64,000 nt of DNA, taken from Clostridia bacterium (lineage in GTDB: Bacteria > Bacillota > Clostridia > Oscillospirales > CAG-272). A program made the position numbers and the translations under genes. A model generated the notes under the pieces. It made no database searches. It was given only the letters and a program-made list of their open reading frames with translations, and was not told the origin of the DNA. Below, piece by piece: positions 37,020-45,670 of this stretch (its first letter is position 1; each line of letters begins with the position of its first letter). The stretch is from contig JAFTXZ010000002.1 in NCBI GenBank assembly GCA_017461385.1, positions 1 through 64,000 of the forward strand, read 5' to 3'.

Positions 37020-37757
37020 ATGCCAAGGTTTTTTATAAGACAAAATCAAATTGAAAAGGATTTAATACGTATAGTAGGCGAGGATGCCCACCATATCGCA
37101 AGGGCGCTTCGCATGGCGCAGGGAGAAAAAATAGAGGTGGTAGATATGCAATCCAACCTTTACAATTGCACCCTTGTTGAATTTATACAGGATAAAGAGG
37201 TTGTGGCAAAAATTGATAGCCAAGAGAAATGCGATACTGAGCCAAGCCATAAAATAACTCTTTACCAAGCGCTTCCAAAGAGCGATAAGATGGAAACAAT
37301 AATCCAAAAGTCGGTGGAGTGTGGCGTTTTTGAAATAGTACCCTTTAATTCCGAAAGGTGCATAGCAAAGCTTGATAAAAAGGACCAAGACAAAAAAATA
37401 GCCAGGTGGCAAAAAATCTCCGAGGGAGCGTCCAAGCAAAGTGGCAGAGGCTTAATACCTGAAATAAAGCCTGTCCTATCGTTTAGCCAAATGATAGAGG
37501 ACGCAAAGGGTAAGGACGTAGTTCTATTTTGCTACGAGGCAGAAAATGGAGAAACCATCAAAAGCGTGCTTTCAGGCATAAAGCCCCTTGATACTATTGC
37601 ATTAATCGTTGGAAGCGAGGGAGGCTTTAGCGTGAAGGAGGCTGAGCAAATAAAGGCTAGTGGAATAAAAAGCGTAGGCTTAGGCAAGAGAATTTTGCGT
37701 TGCGAAACTGCGCCAGCCTTTGCTCTTGCGTGCATTGTGTACGAAACTGAGCTCTGA
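37020..37757 (+). CDS. rsmE: 16S rRNA (uracil-1498-N3)-methyltransferase
   Basis: SPOUT-class enzyme methylating U1498 of 16S rRNA. 245 residues from ATG 37020, with GGAGGAG upstream. ALPKSDKMETIIQKSVECGV, LIVGSEGGFSVKEAE and LGKRILRCETAPAFAL are the family's signature, the last two building the knotted SAM site. It usually follows prmA; here it lies about 8 kb further on, beyond the accessory block. Confidence 0.95.
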   Translation: MPRFFIRQNQIEKDLIRIVGEDAHHIARALRMAQGEKIEVVDMQSNLYNCTLVEFIQDKEVVAKIDSQEKCDTEPSHKITLYQALPKSDKMETIIQKSVECGVFEIVPFNSERCIAKLDKKDQDKKIARWQKISEGASKQSGRGLIPEIKPVLSFSQMIEDAKGKDVVLFCYEAENGETIKSVLSGIKPLDTIALIVGSEGGFSVKEAEQIKASGIKSVGLGKRILRCETAPAFALACIVYETEL

Positions 37758-37816
37758 TTTTTGGGCACTTTCACAATAAAAATAGCAAAATAAACAAAAA
37801 AATATCAAAAACACTA

Positions 37817-37845
37817 TTGATTTTTTAATGATTATAGTGTAATAT
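37817..37845 (+). promoter_or_regulatory. Promoter of the PucR/CdaR-like gene
   Basis: TTGATT at 37817-37822, a 17-base spacer and TAATAT at 37840-37845. Confidence 0.65.
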
Positions 37846-37901
37846 AGATATACGATGTGCACAAAATGCACAAAAACGACAGATTTGTCTGGAGGTATAT
37901 T

Positions 37902-38987
37902 ATGTCAAACAGATTATTCCAGGGCGTTATTCATCAAATGCACGATGCAGTTGATAGGGTTATCGGTGTTGTTGACGACGGTGGCTTTGTAATTGCATGT
38001 AGCGAGCTTTCCTTAATCGGCGAGAACCGTGCAAGGGTTAAGGAAGAAATGGTTTTCACAAACGACCGTATGGTGATTGAGGGCTACACCTATCATCACA
38101 TTGGTACAAGTGCAAAGCCAGAATTTATGGTATTTGTAGAGGGTGAGGACAAGGCTGCTGAAAAGTATGCTTCAATTCTCTCAATTACACTTTCCAACAT
38201 TAAGAGCTATTATGACGAAAAGTGCGATAAAAGCTCATTTATCAAAAATATCATTATGGACAACATTTTGCCAAGTGATATTTATGCAAAGAGTAAGGAG
38301 CTTCATTTCGATGGTAACGAGCCAAGAGCTGTGTTGCTTGTGAGATTCTACACAAGAACAGAAATGTTGCCTTACGACATTATTCAAAATATGTTCCCTG
38401 ACAAATCAAAGGATTTTGTAATAAGCACAGGCGAGCAGGACATAGTAATTGTTAAGAGTCTTGATCAGGATGCAACTCCTGGTGACGTTGAGCAGATTGC
38501 TCAAAATATTGCTGATACTACAAGTGCAGAATTTTATTGCAAGGTAGGCATTGGTATTGGTACAATCGTGTCAAACGTTAAGGACCTTGCACGCTCCTAC
38601 AAGGAGTCTCAAATTGCAATTGAGGTAGGTAAGGTATTTGAAAGCGAGAAGGAGGTTATCAGCTACGAAAACCTCGGTATTGGTCGTTTGATTTATCAGC
38701 TTCCAACTACACTTTGCGAAATGTTCCTTTCCGAGGTGTTTAAGCATGGTAGCCTAGATACACTTGACAAGGAAACGCTTCAAACGATTCAGGTATTCTT
38801 TGACAACAACCTAAACGTATCAGAAACCTCAAGAAAGCTATTTGTACACAGAAATACACTTGTGTACAGACTTGAAAAAATCAGAAAGCTAACAGGCCTA
38901 GATTTGCGTCAATTTGACCACGCAATCACCTTCAAGGTTGCATTGATGGTTAAGCGTTATCTAACATCTAAGCCAATTAAATATTAA
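37902..38987 (+). CDS. PucR/CdaR-type HTH regulator
   Basis: 361 residues from ATG 37902 (GGAGG RBS). The N-terminus (RLFQGVIHQMHDAVDRVIGVVDDGGFVIAC) resembles a diacid/ligand-binding domain. The middle is a GGDEF-like CdaR region. The C-terminus is the PucR HTH: VFFDNNLNVSETSRKLFVHRNTLVYRLEKIRKLTG. Members control purine, sugar-diacid or amino-acid use. The target here is unknown; the gene stands alone with its own promoter. Confidence 0.88.
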   Translation: MSNRLFQGVIHQMHDAVDRVIGVVDDGGFVIACSELSLIGENRARVKEEMVFTNDRMVIEGYTYHHIGTSAKPEFMVFVEGEDKAAEKYASILSITLSNIKSYYDEKCDKSSFIKNIIMDNILPSDIYAKSKELHFDGNEPRAVLLVRFYTRTEMLPYDIIQNMFPDKSKDFVISTGEQDIVIVKSLDQDATPGDVEQIAQNIADTTSAEFYCKVGIGIGTIVSNVKDLARSYKESQIAIEVGKVFESEKEVISYENLGIGRLIYQLPTTLCEMFLSEVFKHGSLDTLDKETLQTIQVFFDNNLNVSETSRKLFVHRNTLVYRLEKIRKLTGLDLRQFDHAITFKVALMVKRYLTSKPIKY

Positions 38988-39031
38988 TCTGACCTCTTTG
39001 CTTTAGCTGAAATTTTAATAAGAGGATAAAA

Positions 39032-40333
39032 ATGGATAAGCAAATTAGCATAAAGCACGCAATCATAGCAGTTGTATTGGCTGTGGTTGTTGCAATTGGC
39101 GGTACTGCAAGCGTTATGGGCATTGCAAACAATCTTATAATTGCCCAGCTGAATAATTCCTATAATAATAAGCTTGAGGGCGCAATGGAGGGTGCCGAGG
39201 TGTTCTCCAGCATAGTGGATATGTATGCTTCACTTCCCGAGGAGCAAAGGAATTATGAAATGTACCTTAAGCTTGCTCAGCTTGATTTGTATTATCGTAC
39301 CTACTACGTAAGGGGCGATGATATTTCAAATGCTGACCTTACCTATATGGTAGCAAACGGCTATATTGCAGGCGTGGGAGATGCCCACGGTGAATATTAT
39401 ACAAGAGATGGCTTTTCTGCATTGATTGGTGATGCAGAGGGTAACTCCGTAGGAATTGGCGTTTATGTAAGCATGGACGTGGAAACACAATGTGTTAAAA
39501 TTTTAACTGTAATGAAGGATTCTCCTGCTCAAACAGCAGGAATTAAAACGGGCGATATTGTTGTGGGAATTGACGGCGCAAGCGTTAAGGAAATCGGCTA
39601 TTACGAGGCACTTAATCGCGTAGCTGGCAAGGAGGGAACTACTGTTGAGCTCAAAATTTTGCGCGACGGTGAGGAAATTACCCTTGTTGCTACAAGAGCA
39701 AAATTTGAAACTGAAACGGTTTACTACCATAAATACGCGCTTAACGAGAGTATTGGAGTAATTCGTATTTTGGAGTTCAATAATACAATGCCTGCTCAAT
39801 TCAAGAATGCAGTATCAAGTCTTTTGGCAGATGGCTGTACCTCCTTGGTTTTCGATATGAGAAGTAATGGTGGCGGAACACTTGATTCTGCTGTTGATGT
39901 GCTTGATTATCTATTGCCAGAGGGCGATATAGTTTATACAACTGATAAGGACGGAAACGTTTTACAGACTCATAGGTCCAAGGCTGGCTCAATTGACGTA
40001 CCAATGGCAGTTTTGACAGATGGCTACACGGCAAGCGCTGCGGAGCTATTCACCTGTGCGCTTCGTGATTACGAAAAGGCAATCGTTGTTGGAACAACCA
40101 CCTATGGCAAGGGCTCTATGCAAAGCGTTGTAATGCTAGAGGACGGATCGGGCTTGCGTATGACCACAAATCTTTACAACCCACCAAAGTCACCTAACTA
40201 TGACGGTGTGGGAATTACACCAGATATCGAGGTTGAGCTTGATAGCTCTCTTGAAAATAAAAATTATTTTGAAATTACTGATGCAGAGGATAATCAGCTG
40301 GAAAGAGCTTGCTCAGCATTGGCAAACAACTAA
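39032..40333 (+). CDS. ctpA: S41 family C-terminal processing protease
   Basis: 433 residues. One N-terminal membrane anchor (about 10-30), a PDZ domain (about 145-225) and the S41 protease core with nucleophile Ser335 (YTASAAE) and Lys360 (TYGKGSMQ) as the catalytic dyad. These proteases act outside the membrane on protein tails. The gene is followed at 22 bases by greA, then lysS, and is probably co-transcribed with both. Confidence 0.94.
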   Translation: MDKQISIKHAIIAVVLAVVVAIGGTASVMGIANNLIIAQLNNSYNNKLEGAMEGAEVFSSIVDMYASLPEEQRNYEMYLKLAQLDLYYRTYYVRGDDISNADLTYMVANGYIAGVGDAHGEYYTRDGFSALIGDAEGNSVGIGVYVSMDVETQCVKILTVMKDSPAQTAGIKTGDIVVGIDGASVKEIGYYEALNRVAGKEGTTVELKILRDGEEITLVATRAKFETETVYYHKYALNESIGVIRILEFNNTMPAQFKNAVSSLLADGCTSLVFDMRSNGGGTLDSAVDVLDYLLPEGDIVYTTDKDGNVLQTHRSKAGSIDVPMAVLTDGYTASAAELFTCALRDYEKAIVVGTTTYGKGSMQSVVMLEDGSGLRMTTNLYNPPKSPNYDGVGITPDIEVELDSSLENKNYFEITDAEDNQLERACSALANN

Positions 40334-40355
40334 CGAAAGGCTAAGGGAAAAACAA

Positions 40356-40838
40356 ATGGCAGAGAAAAAGACAAAATATACACAAGAGGGCTTTCAAAAG
40401 TTAATTGACGAGCTCGACTATCTAAAAACTATAAGACGTGCTGAAATCAAGGAAATGCTTAAGACAGCAAGAGATTTCGGCGACCTTTCAGAAAACAGTG
40501 AGTACGATGAGGCAAGAGACCAGCAGGCTAAGGTTGAAGCTCGTATTCTTGAGCTTGAGGCAATGATTAAGAATGGTGAGGTTATCTCCATTGAGGAGGG
40601 CGCAGCTAACCATATCAATATCGGTTGCACAGTTGTAGTTAAGTTCAGCGATGGTAAGGAGGTTACCTATCATCTAGTTGGCTCTAACGAGGTTGACCCA
40701 CTAAATAAAAAGATTTCTGATCACTCACCAATCGGTGCAGCGCTTGTAGGTAAGGTTGCGGGTGACACAGCTATCTTCTCAACCCCTGCAGGCGATAAGG
40801 AATTAACAATCGTATCCTTCGAAAAGACTAAGAAATAA
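40356..40838 (+). CDS. greA: Transcription elongation factor GreA
   Basis: Rescues backtracked RNA polymerase by stimulating transcript cleavage. 160 residues from ATG 40356 (normal length 158-160). YTQEGFQKLIDELDYLKT, the coiled-coil tip region with DFGDLSENSEYDEARDQQ (the acidic residues that act in the active site), then the FKBP-like C-terminal domain with ISDHSPIGAALVGK. Confidence 0.97.
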   Translation: MAEKKTKYTQEGFQKLIDELDYLKTIRRAEIKEMLKTARDFGDLSENSEYDEARDQQAKVEARILELEAMIKNGEVISIEEGAANHINIGCTVVVKFSDGKEVTYHLVGSNEVDPLNKKISDHSPIGAALVGKVAGDTAIFSTPAGDKELTIVSFEKTKK

Positions 40839-40854
40839 AAAGGAACTAAATAAA

Positions 40855-42378
40855 ATGGCAGATATGACAAACAACGAGGCTCCAATCACTGAGGAGGAGC
40901 TTAGTGAACAAAGACAGATAAGAAGAGAAAAGCTAAAGGCTCTTGTTGAGGAGGGAAAGAACCCCTTTGAAATCACAAAGTTTGACGTAACTCATACAAG
41001 CAAGGGCGCAATTGAGCTTTTTGTAAGTCGTGAGCAGACTCTTGCTGAGGGCGAGGAAATTCCTGTAAGAGTTGCAGGCAGAATGATGTCAAAGAGAATT
41101 ATGGGTAAGGCTTCCTTTGCTAACCTTCTTGATGAGGAGGGCAGAGTTCAGCTTTACGTTTCAAGAAATGATATCGGCGAGGAGGATTATGCATCCTTTA
41201 AGAAATGGGACATTGGTGATATTATCGGTGTTTCTGGCGCACTCTTTAGAACAAGAACAGGTGAAATTTCTATTCACGTAAAAGAAATTACACTTCTTGC
41301 AAAATCCCTTTGCCCACTTCCGGAAAAGTATCACGGACTTACAAATCTTGAACAAAGATACAGACAAAGATACGTTGACCTAATCGTAAATCCAGAGGTT
41401 AAGGACACCTTCTACAAGCGCTCCCAAATCCTTAAGGAAATCAGAAACTATCTTGATGGTAAGGGCTTTTTAGAGGTTGACACACCAATCCTTGTTCCAA
41501 TGGAAATTGGCGCCTCTGCAAGACCATTCAAGACCCACCACAATACTCTCGACCTTGATATGACACTTCGTATTGAGACTGAGCTATACCTAAAGAGACT
41601 TATCGTTGGTGGTATGCATAGAGTCTATGAGGTTGGTAGAATCTTTAGAAACGAGGGTATGGACACAAAGCATAACCCAGAATTTACAACAATCGAGCTT
41701 TATCAGGCGTTTGCTGACTATAAGGATATGATGGACCTTGTAGAGGAAATGTACAAGATGCTTGCAGAAAAGGTTTGCGGTAGTCAGGTAATTACATACC
41801 AGGGCACCGAAATCAATATGGGTAAGTGGGAAAGACTTACCATGGCAGAGGCAGTAAAGAAGTACGCAGGCGTTGACTATAACGACTGGGCAGACGACGC
41901 ACAGGCAAGAGAGGTTGCAAAGAAGCTCCACGTCGAGGTAGCTGAGGATGCAACTAAGGGCAGAGTGCTTATCGAAATATTTGATGCTTACGTTGAGGAA
42001 AAGCTAATTCAACCTACGTTCATTTACGATTATCCAGTTGAAAATAGCCCACTTGCAAAGAGAAAGCCAGAGAATCCGGCTTTCACAGAAAGATTCGAGT
42101 ACTTTATCAATGCAACAGAATACGGAAACGCATTCAGCGAGCTAAACGACCCAATTGACCAAAAGGAACGCTTTGAAAAGCAGGTAGCAGAGAAGCTCAA
42201 GGAAGAGCCGGATTCAAAGGCAGAGGTAGACTACGACTACGTTAACGCCCTCGAATACGGTATGCCCCCAACAGGAGGCCTCGGCTTTGGCATCGACCGT
42301 CTCGTAATGCTCCTTACCGATAGCGCATCCATAAGGGACGTGCTCCTGTTCCCAACCATGCGCCCAGAGATAAAATAA
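40855..42378 (+). CDS. lysS: Lysyl-tRNA synthetase, class II
   Basis: Charges tRNA-Lys. 507 residues: N-terminal OB-fold anticodon domain (about 65-160), LTNLEQRYRQRYVDL, motif 2 in VGRIFRNEGMDTKHNPEFT and motif 3 in GLGFGIDRLVMLLT. Start ATG 40855, 17 bases after greA; normal length. Confidence 0.97.
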   Translation: MADMTNNEAPITEEELSEQRQIRREKLKALVEEGKNPFEITKFDVTHTSKGAIELFVSREQTLAEGEEIPVRVAGRMMSKRIMGKASFANLLDEEGRVQLYVSRNDIGEEDYASFKKWDIGDIIGVSGALFRTRTGEISIHVKEITLLAKSLCPLPEKYHGLTNLEQRYRQRYVDLIVNPEVKDTFYKRSQILKEIRNYLDGKGFLEVDTPILVPMEIGASARPFKTHHNTLDLDMTLRIETELYLKRLIVGGMHRVYEVGRIFRNEGMDTKHNPEFTTIELYQAFADYKDMMDLVEEMYKMLAEKVCGSQVITYQGTEINMGKWERLTMAEAVKKYAGVDYNDWADDAQAREVAKKLHVEVAEDATKGRVLIEIFDAYVEEKLIQPTFIYDYPVENSPLAKRKPENPAFTERFEYFINATEYGNAFSELNDPIDQKERFEKQVAEKLKEEPDSKAEVDYDYVNALEYGMPPTGGLGFGIDRLVMLLTDSASIRDVLLFPTMRPEIK

Positions 42379-42380
42379 CA

Positions 42381-42409
42381 AAAAAAGCCGACCCAGTGTC
42401 GGCTTTTTC
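42381..42409 (+). terminator. Terminator of the ctpA-greA-lysS operon
   Basis: AAAAAAGCCGAC-CCAGT-GTCGGCTTTTTC. Confidence 0.9.
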
Positions 42410-42423
42410 TACGTCATGCCACA

Positions 42424-42624
42424 AAGGTTTTGATTGAGCAAAAAAGCATAGACAAGGATTTGTCAAAGGCAATAAGACAGTCGGACGGCTCTTTGTTGAC
42501 ACCATTTCAACAAGCAAAAAAGTACATTGTTGATTTGCCATTATCAAAGCACCCAAGATATGTAATCACTTGCAATTTCAAAGAATTTTACATATATGAT
42601 ATTTTCCGTTTGTGTACGGAGTAA
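42424..42624 (+). pseudogene. Remnant of a type IIG-like restriction-modification protein
   Basis: The frame reads VLIEQKSIDKDLSKAIRQSD, then TPFQQAKKYIVDLPLSKHPRYVITCNFKEFYIYD. This pattern (EQKS..DL.KA..Q, followed by PRY.ITCNF..F.IYD) is the N-terminal nuclease-like region of MmeI/type IIG DNA methyltransferase fusions, of which this is only about 60 residues. It has no start, no methylase motifs and no downstream continuation. It overlaps the 3' end of the convergent lipoprotein gene. The family call is by pattern and should be tested. Confidence 0.6.
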
Positions 42625-42826
42625 CATCAACACTGCTATTTGCAACTAACCGTGCAGTATAATAGCTGGGCTTTTGAGTGTCGGTGGGTTTTGAGGTGTC
42701 AATCACGCTTTCTTCCGTGCTACCTGTGTCCATTGTGCCTTCGTTGATATTAACACAACTAAAAAGACATAAGCACAAGGCTAATGCTATTATCGAAACG
42801 AAAAACCCTTTAAGACCGAATTTCAT
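42578..42826 (-). CDS. Small lipoprotein, possibly truncated
   Basis: 82 residues. Lipoprotein signal: MKFGLKG, a hydrophobic core and LFSC lipobox. A Ser/Thr-rich linker follows and the protein stops soon after YTNGKYHICKIL. It shares its 3' end with the restriction-enzyme remnant on the other strand, so the reading frame was probably cut at that junction. RBS GGGGGAAG. Function unknown. Confidence 0.55.
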   Translation of the reverse strand: MKFGLKGFFVSIIALALCLCLFSCVNINEGTMDTGSTEESVIDTSKPTDTQKPSYYTARLVANSSVDVTPYTNGKYHICKIL

Positions 42827-42887
42827 ACGGCTTCCCCCTTTTTTTACTTCCTTATCTAATTTTAGTTCACGTTCAACTCAATAAATA

Positions 42888-42915
42888 AAAAATCCCGATT
42901 GAATCGGGATTTTTG
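42888..42915 (-). terminator. Terminator of LRR copy 3
   Basis: AAAAATCCCGATT and AATCGGGATTTTT; on the minus strand it follows the stop of 42931-44358. Confidence 0.85.
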
Positions 42916-42930
42916 TTATTATGTGCGAAA

Positions 42931-44358
42931 TTAAGCCATCAAGCTATTGTATGACTCATAGGTGTAAAGACTGCCTTCCGTGGGCTTTGTCGGTTGTAGA
43001 TAAGTAACCTTATCGTTGTCTATTACGTATCCACCGAGAGCAAGCTGTACGCCTCTGAGCTCATCAGATTCAAAGCCTGTTACTTTGATTGCAAAAATAT
43101 CATAGTCATGCTTAGAAAAATCTACGCTTGCAACCTTATTTGCAGATGTGCCGTCTGGATTTATGATTTCCTTATCAATCTTTTCCTCGCCAACTGTTTC
43201 CTGTGCGTTTTGCTTAGCTACTGCAAATACACCATAGATTAGCTTTTCGCCTGTTGCTGTCTCGTAGTCAAGGATAGCGTCGTGGTCTACAAGGAAGCTA
43301 ATAGAAACACCTCCGTCTGCGTATTCCTGCAGAGAGTAACCAAGGCACTTGAACAGAGGATTAAGGGTTACCTCCTCGTAGCATTCACAATTTACGCAAC
43401 CGCTTCTCATATATCCGTTTTCTGTATAGCCATTTTCGTATTTTGCAATGGTTTGGTTATTGTGGGAGTCCTTTGCCTCTTGAAGAAGGGTCGAGCATCT
43501 TTGACATAGCAAGGCGGTTGTGCAGTCACCGTCGTCATCGCCTGCGTGACTACCCTCATAGTATGCATCACAATGGTTTACGTATGTAATATTGCTTGGC
43601 TGATAGGTCCAAGTAGCGTGGTCGCTTGCAGTACCTGTAAATTGAACGGTATGAGATGACCAGTTGGATACCTCATAGGTGGTTACGGATTTCGGAACTA
43701 CAAGTGTAAGATTCAAGCTAACGAAGGCATTAGCTTGAATTGTTTTAAGATTTTCAGGCAATTTGATATAGGTAAGCTTTCGACAGTTATAAAAGCCAGT
43801 TGCGTAAAGCGTTTCAATTTTTGAACCTGCCTCGAAATCAATTCCTACCAGGTTACCACAGTTATAAAACAAGCTTTGGTAAGAATTTCCACTTGGTTTG
43901 ATGAGTCCTAAAACACTTGCCGGAATATACAAGTAACAAATCGGTGAGCCTTGAAATACAAAATCGAAATATTCAGGTCCATTGCCGTCTTTGTGAGTAA
44001 GTCCCTCAAGATTGGTAGCGATAATGTTACCAAATTGGTTTGGACCTGCCATTAATCCTGGGTAGGAGTAGCAAATTCTGTAACTGTCGTTTACGTATGC
44101 TGCATCCTTTGTTTTAACACTTACTATGTAGTAGGTTGTGCTTCCGTCAACGTACTCAAAATAGGTGCCCTCACTTGGCTTTTCGGTTACACGATACCAG
44201 GTGAGTGCCTCACCCTCGCCGTCTGTGGTGGGCAATACAATTGAATTGCCGCCTGCGTCATTGATTTTAATATCTACGTCCTTGGCAGATACAACGACGG
44301 TCAACATCATAACGCAAAGAACCGACATTAAAAGAATGAAAAATAATTTTCTTTTCAT
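42931..44358 (-). CDS. Secreted LRR protein with shared C-terminal domain (family copy 3)
   Basis: 475 residues from ATG 44358 (GAGAGGAA RBS); an in-frame TTG at 44451 lies inside the divergent AraC gene and is rejected. Signal peptide MKRKLFFILLMSVLCVMM..VVVSA. A short LRR section (FYNCRKLTYIKLPENLKTIQ), a Cys/His stretch (CQRCSTLLQEAKDSHNN, CVNCECYEEV), and the family C-terminus (YGVFAVAKQNAQETVGEEK, VDFSKHDYDIFAIKVTGFESD). It is divergent from an AraC regulator, 77 bases apart, which suggests regulation by that protein. The 29140-type promoter module is not seen here. Confidence 0.85.
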   Translation of the reverse strand: MKRKLFFILLMSVLCVMMLTVVVSAKDVDIKINDAGGNSIVLPTTDGEGEALTWYRVTEKPSEGTYFEYVDGSTTYYIVSVKTKDAAYVNDSYRICYSYPGLMAGPNQFGNIIATNLEGLTHKDGNGPEYFDFVFQGSPICYLYIPASVLGLIKPSGNSYQSLFYNCGNLVGIDFEAGSKIETLYATGFYNCRKLTYIKLPENLKTIQANAFVSLNLTLVVPKSVTTYEVSNWSSHTVQFTGTASDHATWTYQPSNITYVNHCDAYYEGSHAGDDDGDCTTALLCQRCSTLLQEAKDSHNNQTIAKYENGYTENGYMRSGCVNCECYEEVTLNPLFKCLGYSLQEYADGGVSISFLVDHDAILDYETATGEKLIYGVFAVAKQNAQETVGEEKIDKEIINPDGTSANKVASVDFSKHDYDIFAIKVTGFESDELRGVQLALGGYVIDNDKVTYLQPTKPTEGSLYTYESYNSLMA

Positions 44359-44386
44359 TGTAAATTCCTCTCTTGTGAAAAATTTG

Positions 44387-44415
44387 TTGAATTGTTTTCT
44401 ATGATATGCTAAAAT
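44387..44415 (+). promoter_or_regulatory. Promoter of the AraC gene
   Basis: TTGAAT at 44387-44392, a 17-base spacer and TAAAAT at 44410-44415 with extended TGC. Confidence 0.7.
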
Positions 44416-44435
44416 GATACTAAGGTGGTGATAAT

Positions 44436-45251
44436 ATGAGCTTAATGTCAAGGCTTGAGGAAAAGAATAAAAGAGTCCATTACATAAGCTACGACAGTAG
44501 CTTGCCTATTTGTGTTATGGAAATTGGTTGGGAAATTACTAAGCCTAACCATACCTGGACACCCAACGGACGGCCAAGGTATCTTATTCATATGATTAAA
44601 AGGGGTAAAATAACCGTAACCCGTGCAAATGGTGAAATTACGCACCTTAGCAAGGGGGATTCCTTTATAAACGCACCCGATGAAGCAAGCACAATGAGGT
44701 CGGACTCAGAGGAGGGCTGTGAATACTATTGGCTTGGCTTTAACGGTAGCCATGCTAAGCCATTTTTGGAAAAAACCACTAAAAGCTTATATCCCAAATA
44801 TAAGGAAAGCGGTATAGTGACTGTTAGTGAGCTTCTTGAAAGCGCAGTTGTCGACCCAATCGGCACCCTTTGTGCTCTTTTTAAGGTTTTTAACGCAATT
44901 AAGGACGAATCTCCCTCGGAGGAAAACGACTTCGTCAATAAGGCGATTTTATACATTGAAAGCAACTATCACAAGAGCTTCAACGTAGAAAAATATGCAA
45001 AAAGCATAGGCGTTTCCCGCTCCTACTTCACTACGTCGTTTACTGAAAAAACGGGTATGTCTCCCTATAGCTTCCTTATCAACGAGCGAATTGAAAATGC
45101 GAAAAAGTATCTTTCAAAAAGCGACCTTACAATTACACAAATTGCAACGAAGGTGGGCTTTAGCTCAATTGATAGATTCAGTAGTGTTTTTAAGGAAAAA
45201 ACAGGTATGTCTCCTAAAAAATATAGAATCTCCATTAAAATTTTACCATAA
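44436..45251 (+). CDS. AraC-family transcriptional regulator
   Basis: 271 residues. N-terminal cupin domain (about 20-110, with RYLIHMIKRGKITVTRANGE and LSKGDSFINAP) and C-terminal AraC HTH pair: NVEKYAKSIGVSRSYFTTSFTEKTGMSPYSF and ITQIATKVGFSSIDRFSSVFKEKTGMSPKKYR. RBS AAGGTGGTG. It is divergent from secreted LRR copy 3. Sugar sensing would be typical for this family, and a GH4 glycosidase lies downstream. Confidence 0.92.
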   Translation: MSLMSRLEEKNKRVHYISYDSSLPICVMEIGWEITKPNHTWTPNGRPRYLIHMIKRGKITVTRANGEITHLSKGDSFINAPDEASTMRSDSEEGCEYYWLGFNGSHAKPFLEKTTKSLYPKYKESGIVTVSELLESAVVDPIGTLCALFKVFNAIKDESPSEENDFVNKAILYIESNYHKSFNVEKYAKSIGVSRSYFTTSFTEKTGMSPYSFLINERIENAKKYLSKSDLTITQIATKVGFSSIDRFSSVFKEKTGMSPKKYRISIKILP

Positions 45252-45314
45252 ACTATTTCATTTATCAATGCTATATTGTTTTGAAAATTTGATGAATTGT
45301 TCTGTGCAAAAATA

Positions 45315-45393
45315 TTGTGCAATATTGACAAAAAAACGATCTATTTCTTTGTGCGTGAATGTTGTTGACTTTTTCACATATCTGTTGTAATAT
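45315..45393 (+). promoter_or_regulatory. Shared promoter module, copy B
   Basis: Upstream box TTGTGCAATATTGACAAAAA at 45315-45334, -35 TTGACT at 45365-45370 (50 bases from the box start, as in copy A), a 17-base spacer and TAATAT at 45388-45393. From -35 to -10 it differs from copy C at a single base. No LRR gene follows. Confidence 0.8.
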
Positions 45394-45399
45394 GAAAAC

Positions 45400-45553
45400 A
45401 GGACAACTAACCATTTGACATCGTGACTTGTTCTTGTATAAACAAGAAATATTCTTTGCACATGGAATGCATCTTGGTATAAAGATAATGCTTGATGCAC
45501 TGACTAATAACTAATATCTCAAAGCCACTTGAAAAATAGTGGCTTTAGTTTTT
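45400..45553 (+). ncRNA. Candidate ~150-nt orphan RNA
   Basis: The predicted transcript starts near 45400 and ends at a terminator AAAGCCACT/AGTGGCTTT (45521-45546, then TAGTTTTT). Inside, TTCTTGT-ATAA-ACAAGAA is a perfect 7-bp hairpin (45431-45448). No start codon with an RBS and useful frame is present. It could be a small RNA or the relic of a deleted LRR gene that kept its promoter and terminator. Confidence 0.4.
45521..45553 (+). terminator. Terminator of the orphan unit
   Basis: 9-bp stem AAAGCCACT/AGTGGCTTT with 8-base loop and T-rich tail. Confidence 0.75.
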
Positions 45554-45670
45554 GCTTTGAAATTTATGAAATTGCACTTGACATTTATGTTATTTTATGA
45601 TAACGTAAAATGGTAATCTGCTCAAAAAGCTAAAGAGCAGGAAAATCTAATAAACAGAGGAGATTTAAAT

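Larger units (their letters stand above)
45252..45670. other. Gene-free interval with orphan promoter-terminator unit
   Basis: This 419-base interval holds promoter module copy B, an RNA candidate and its terminator (45315-45553), then the promoter region of the GH4 gene. No reading frame longer than a few dozen codons is convincing. Confidence 0.6.
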
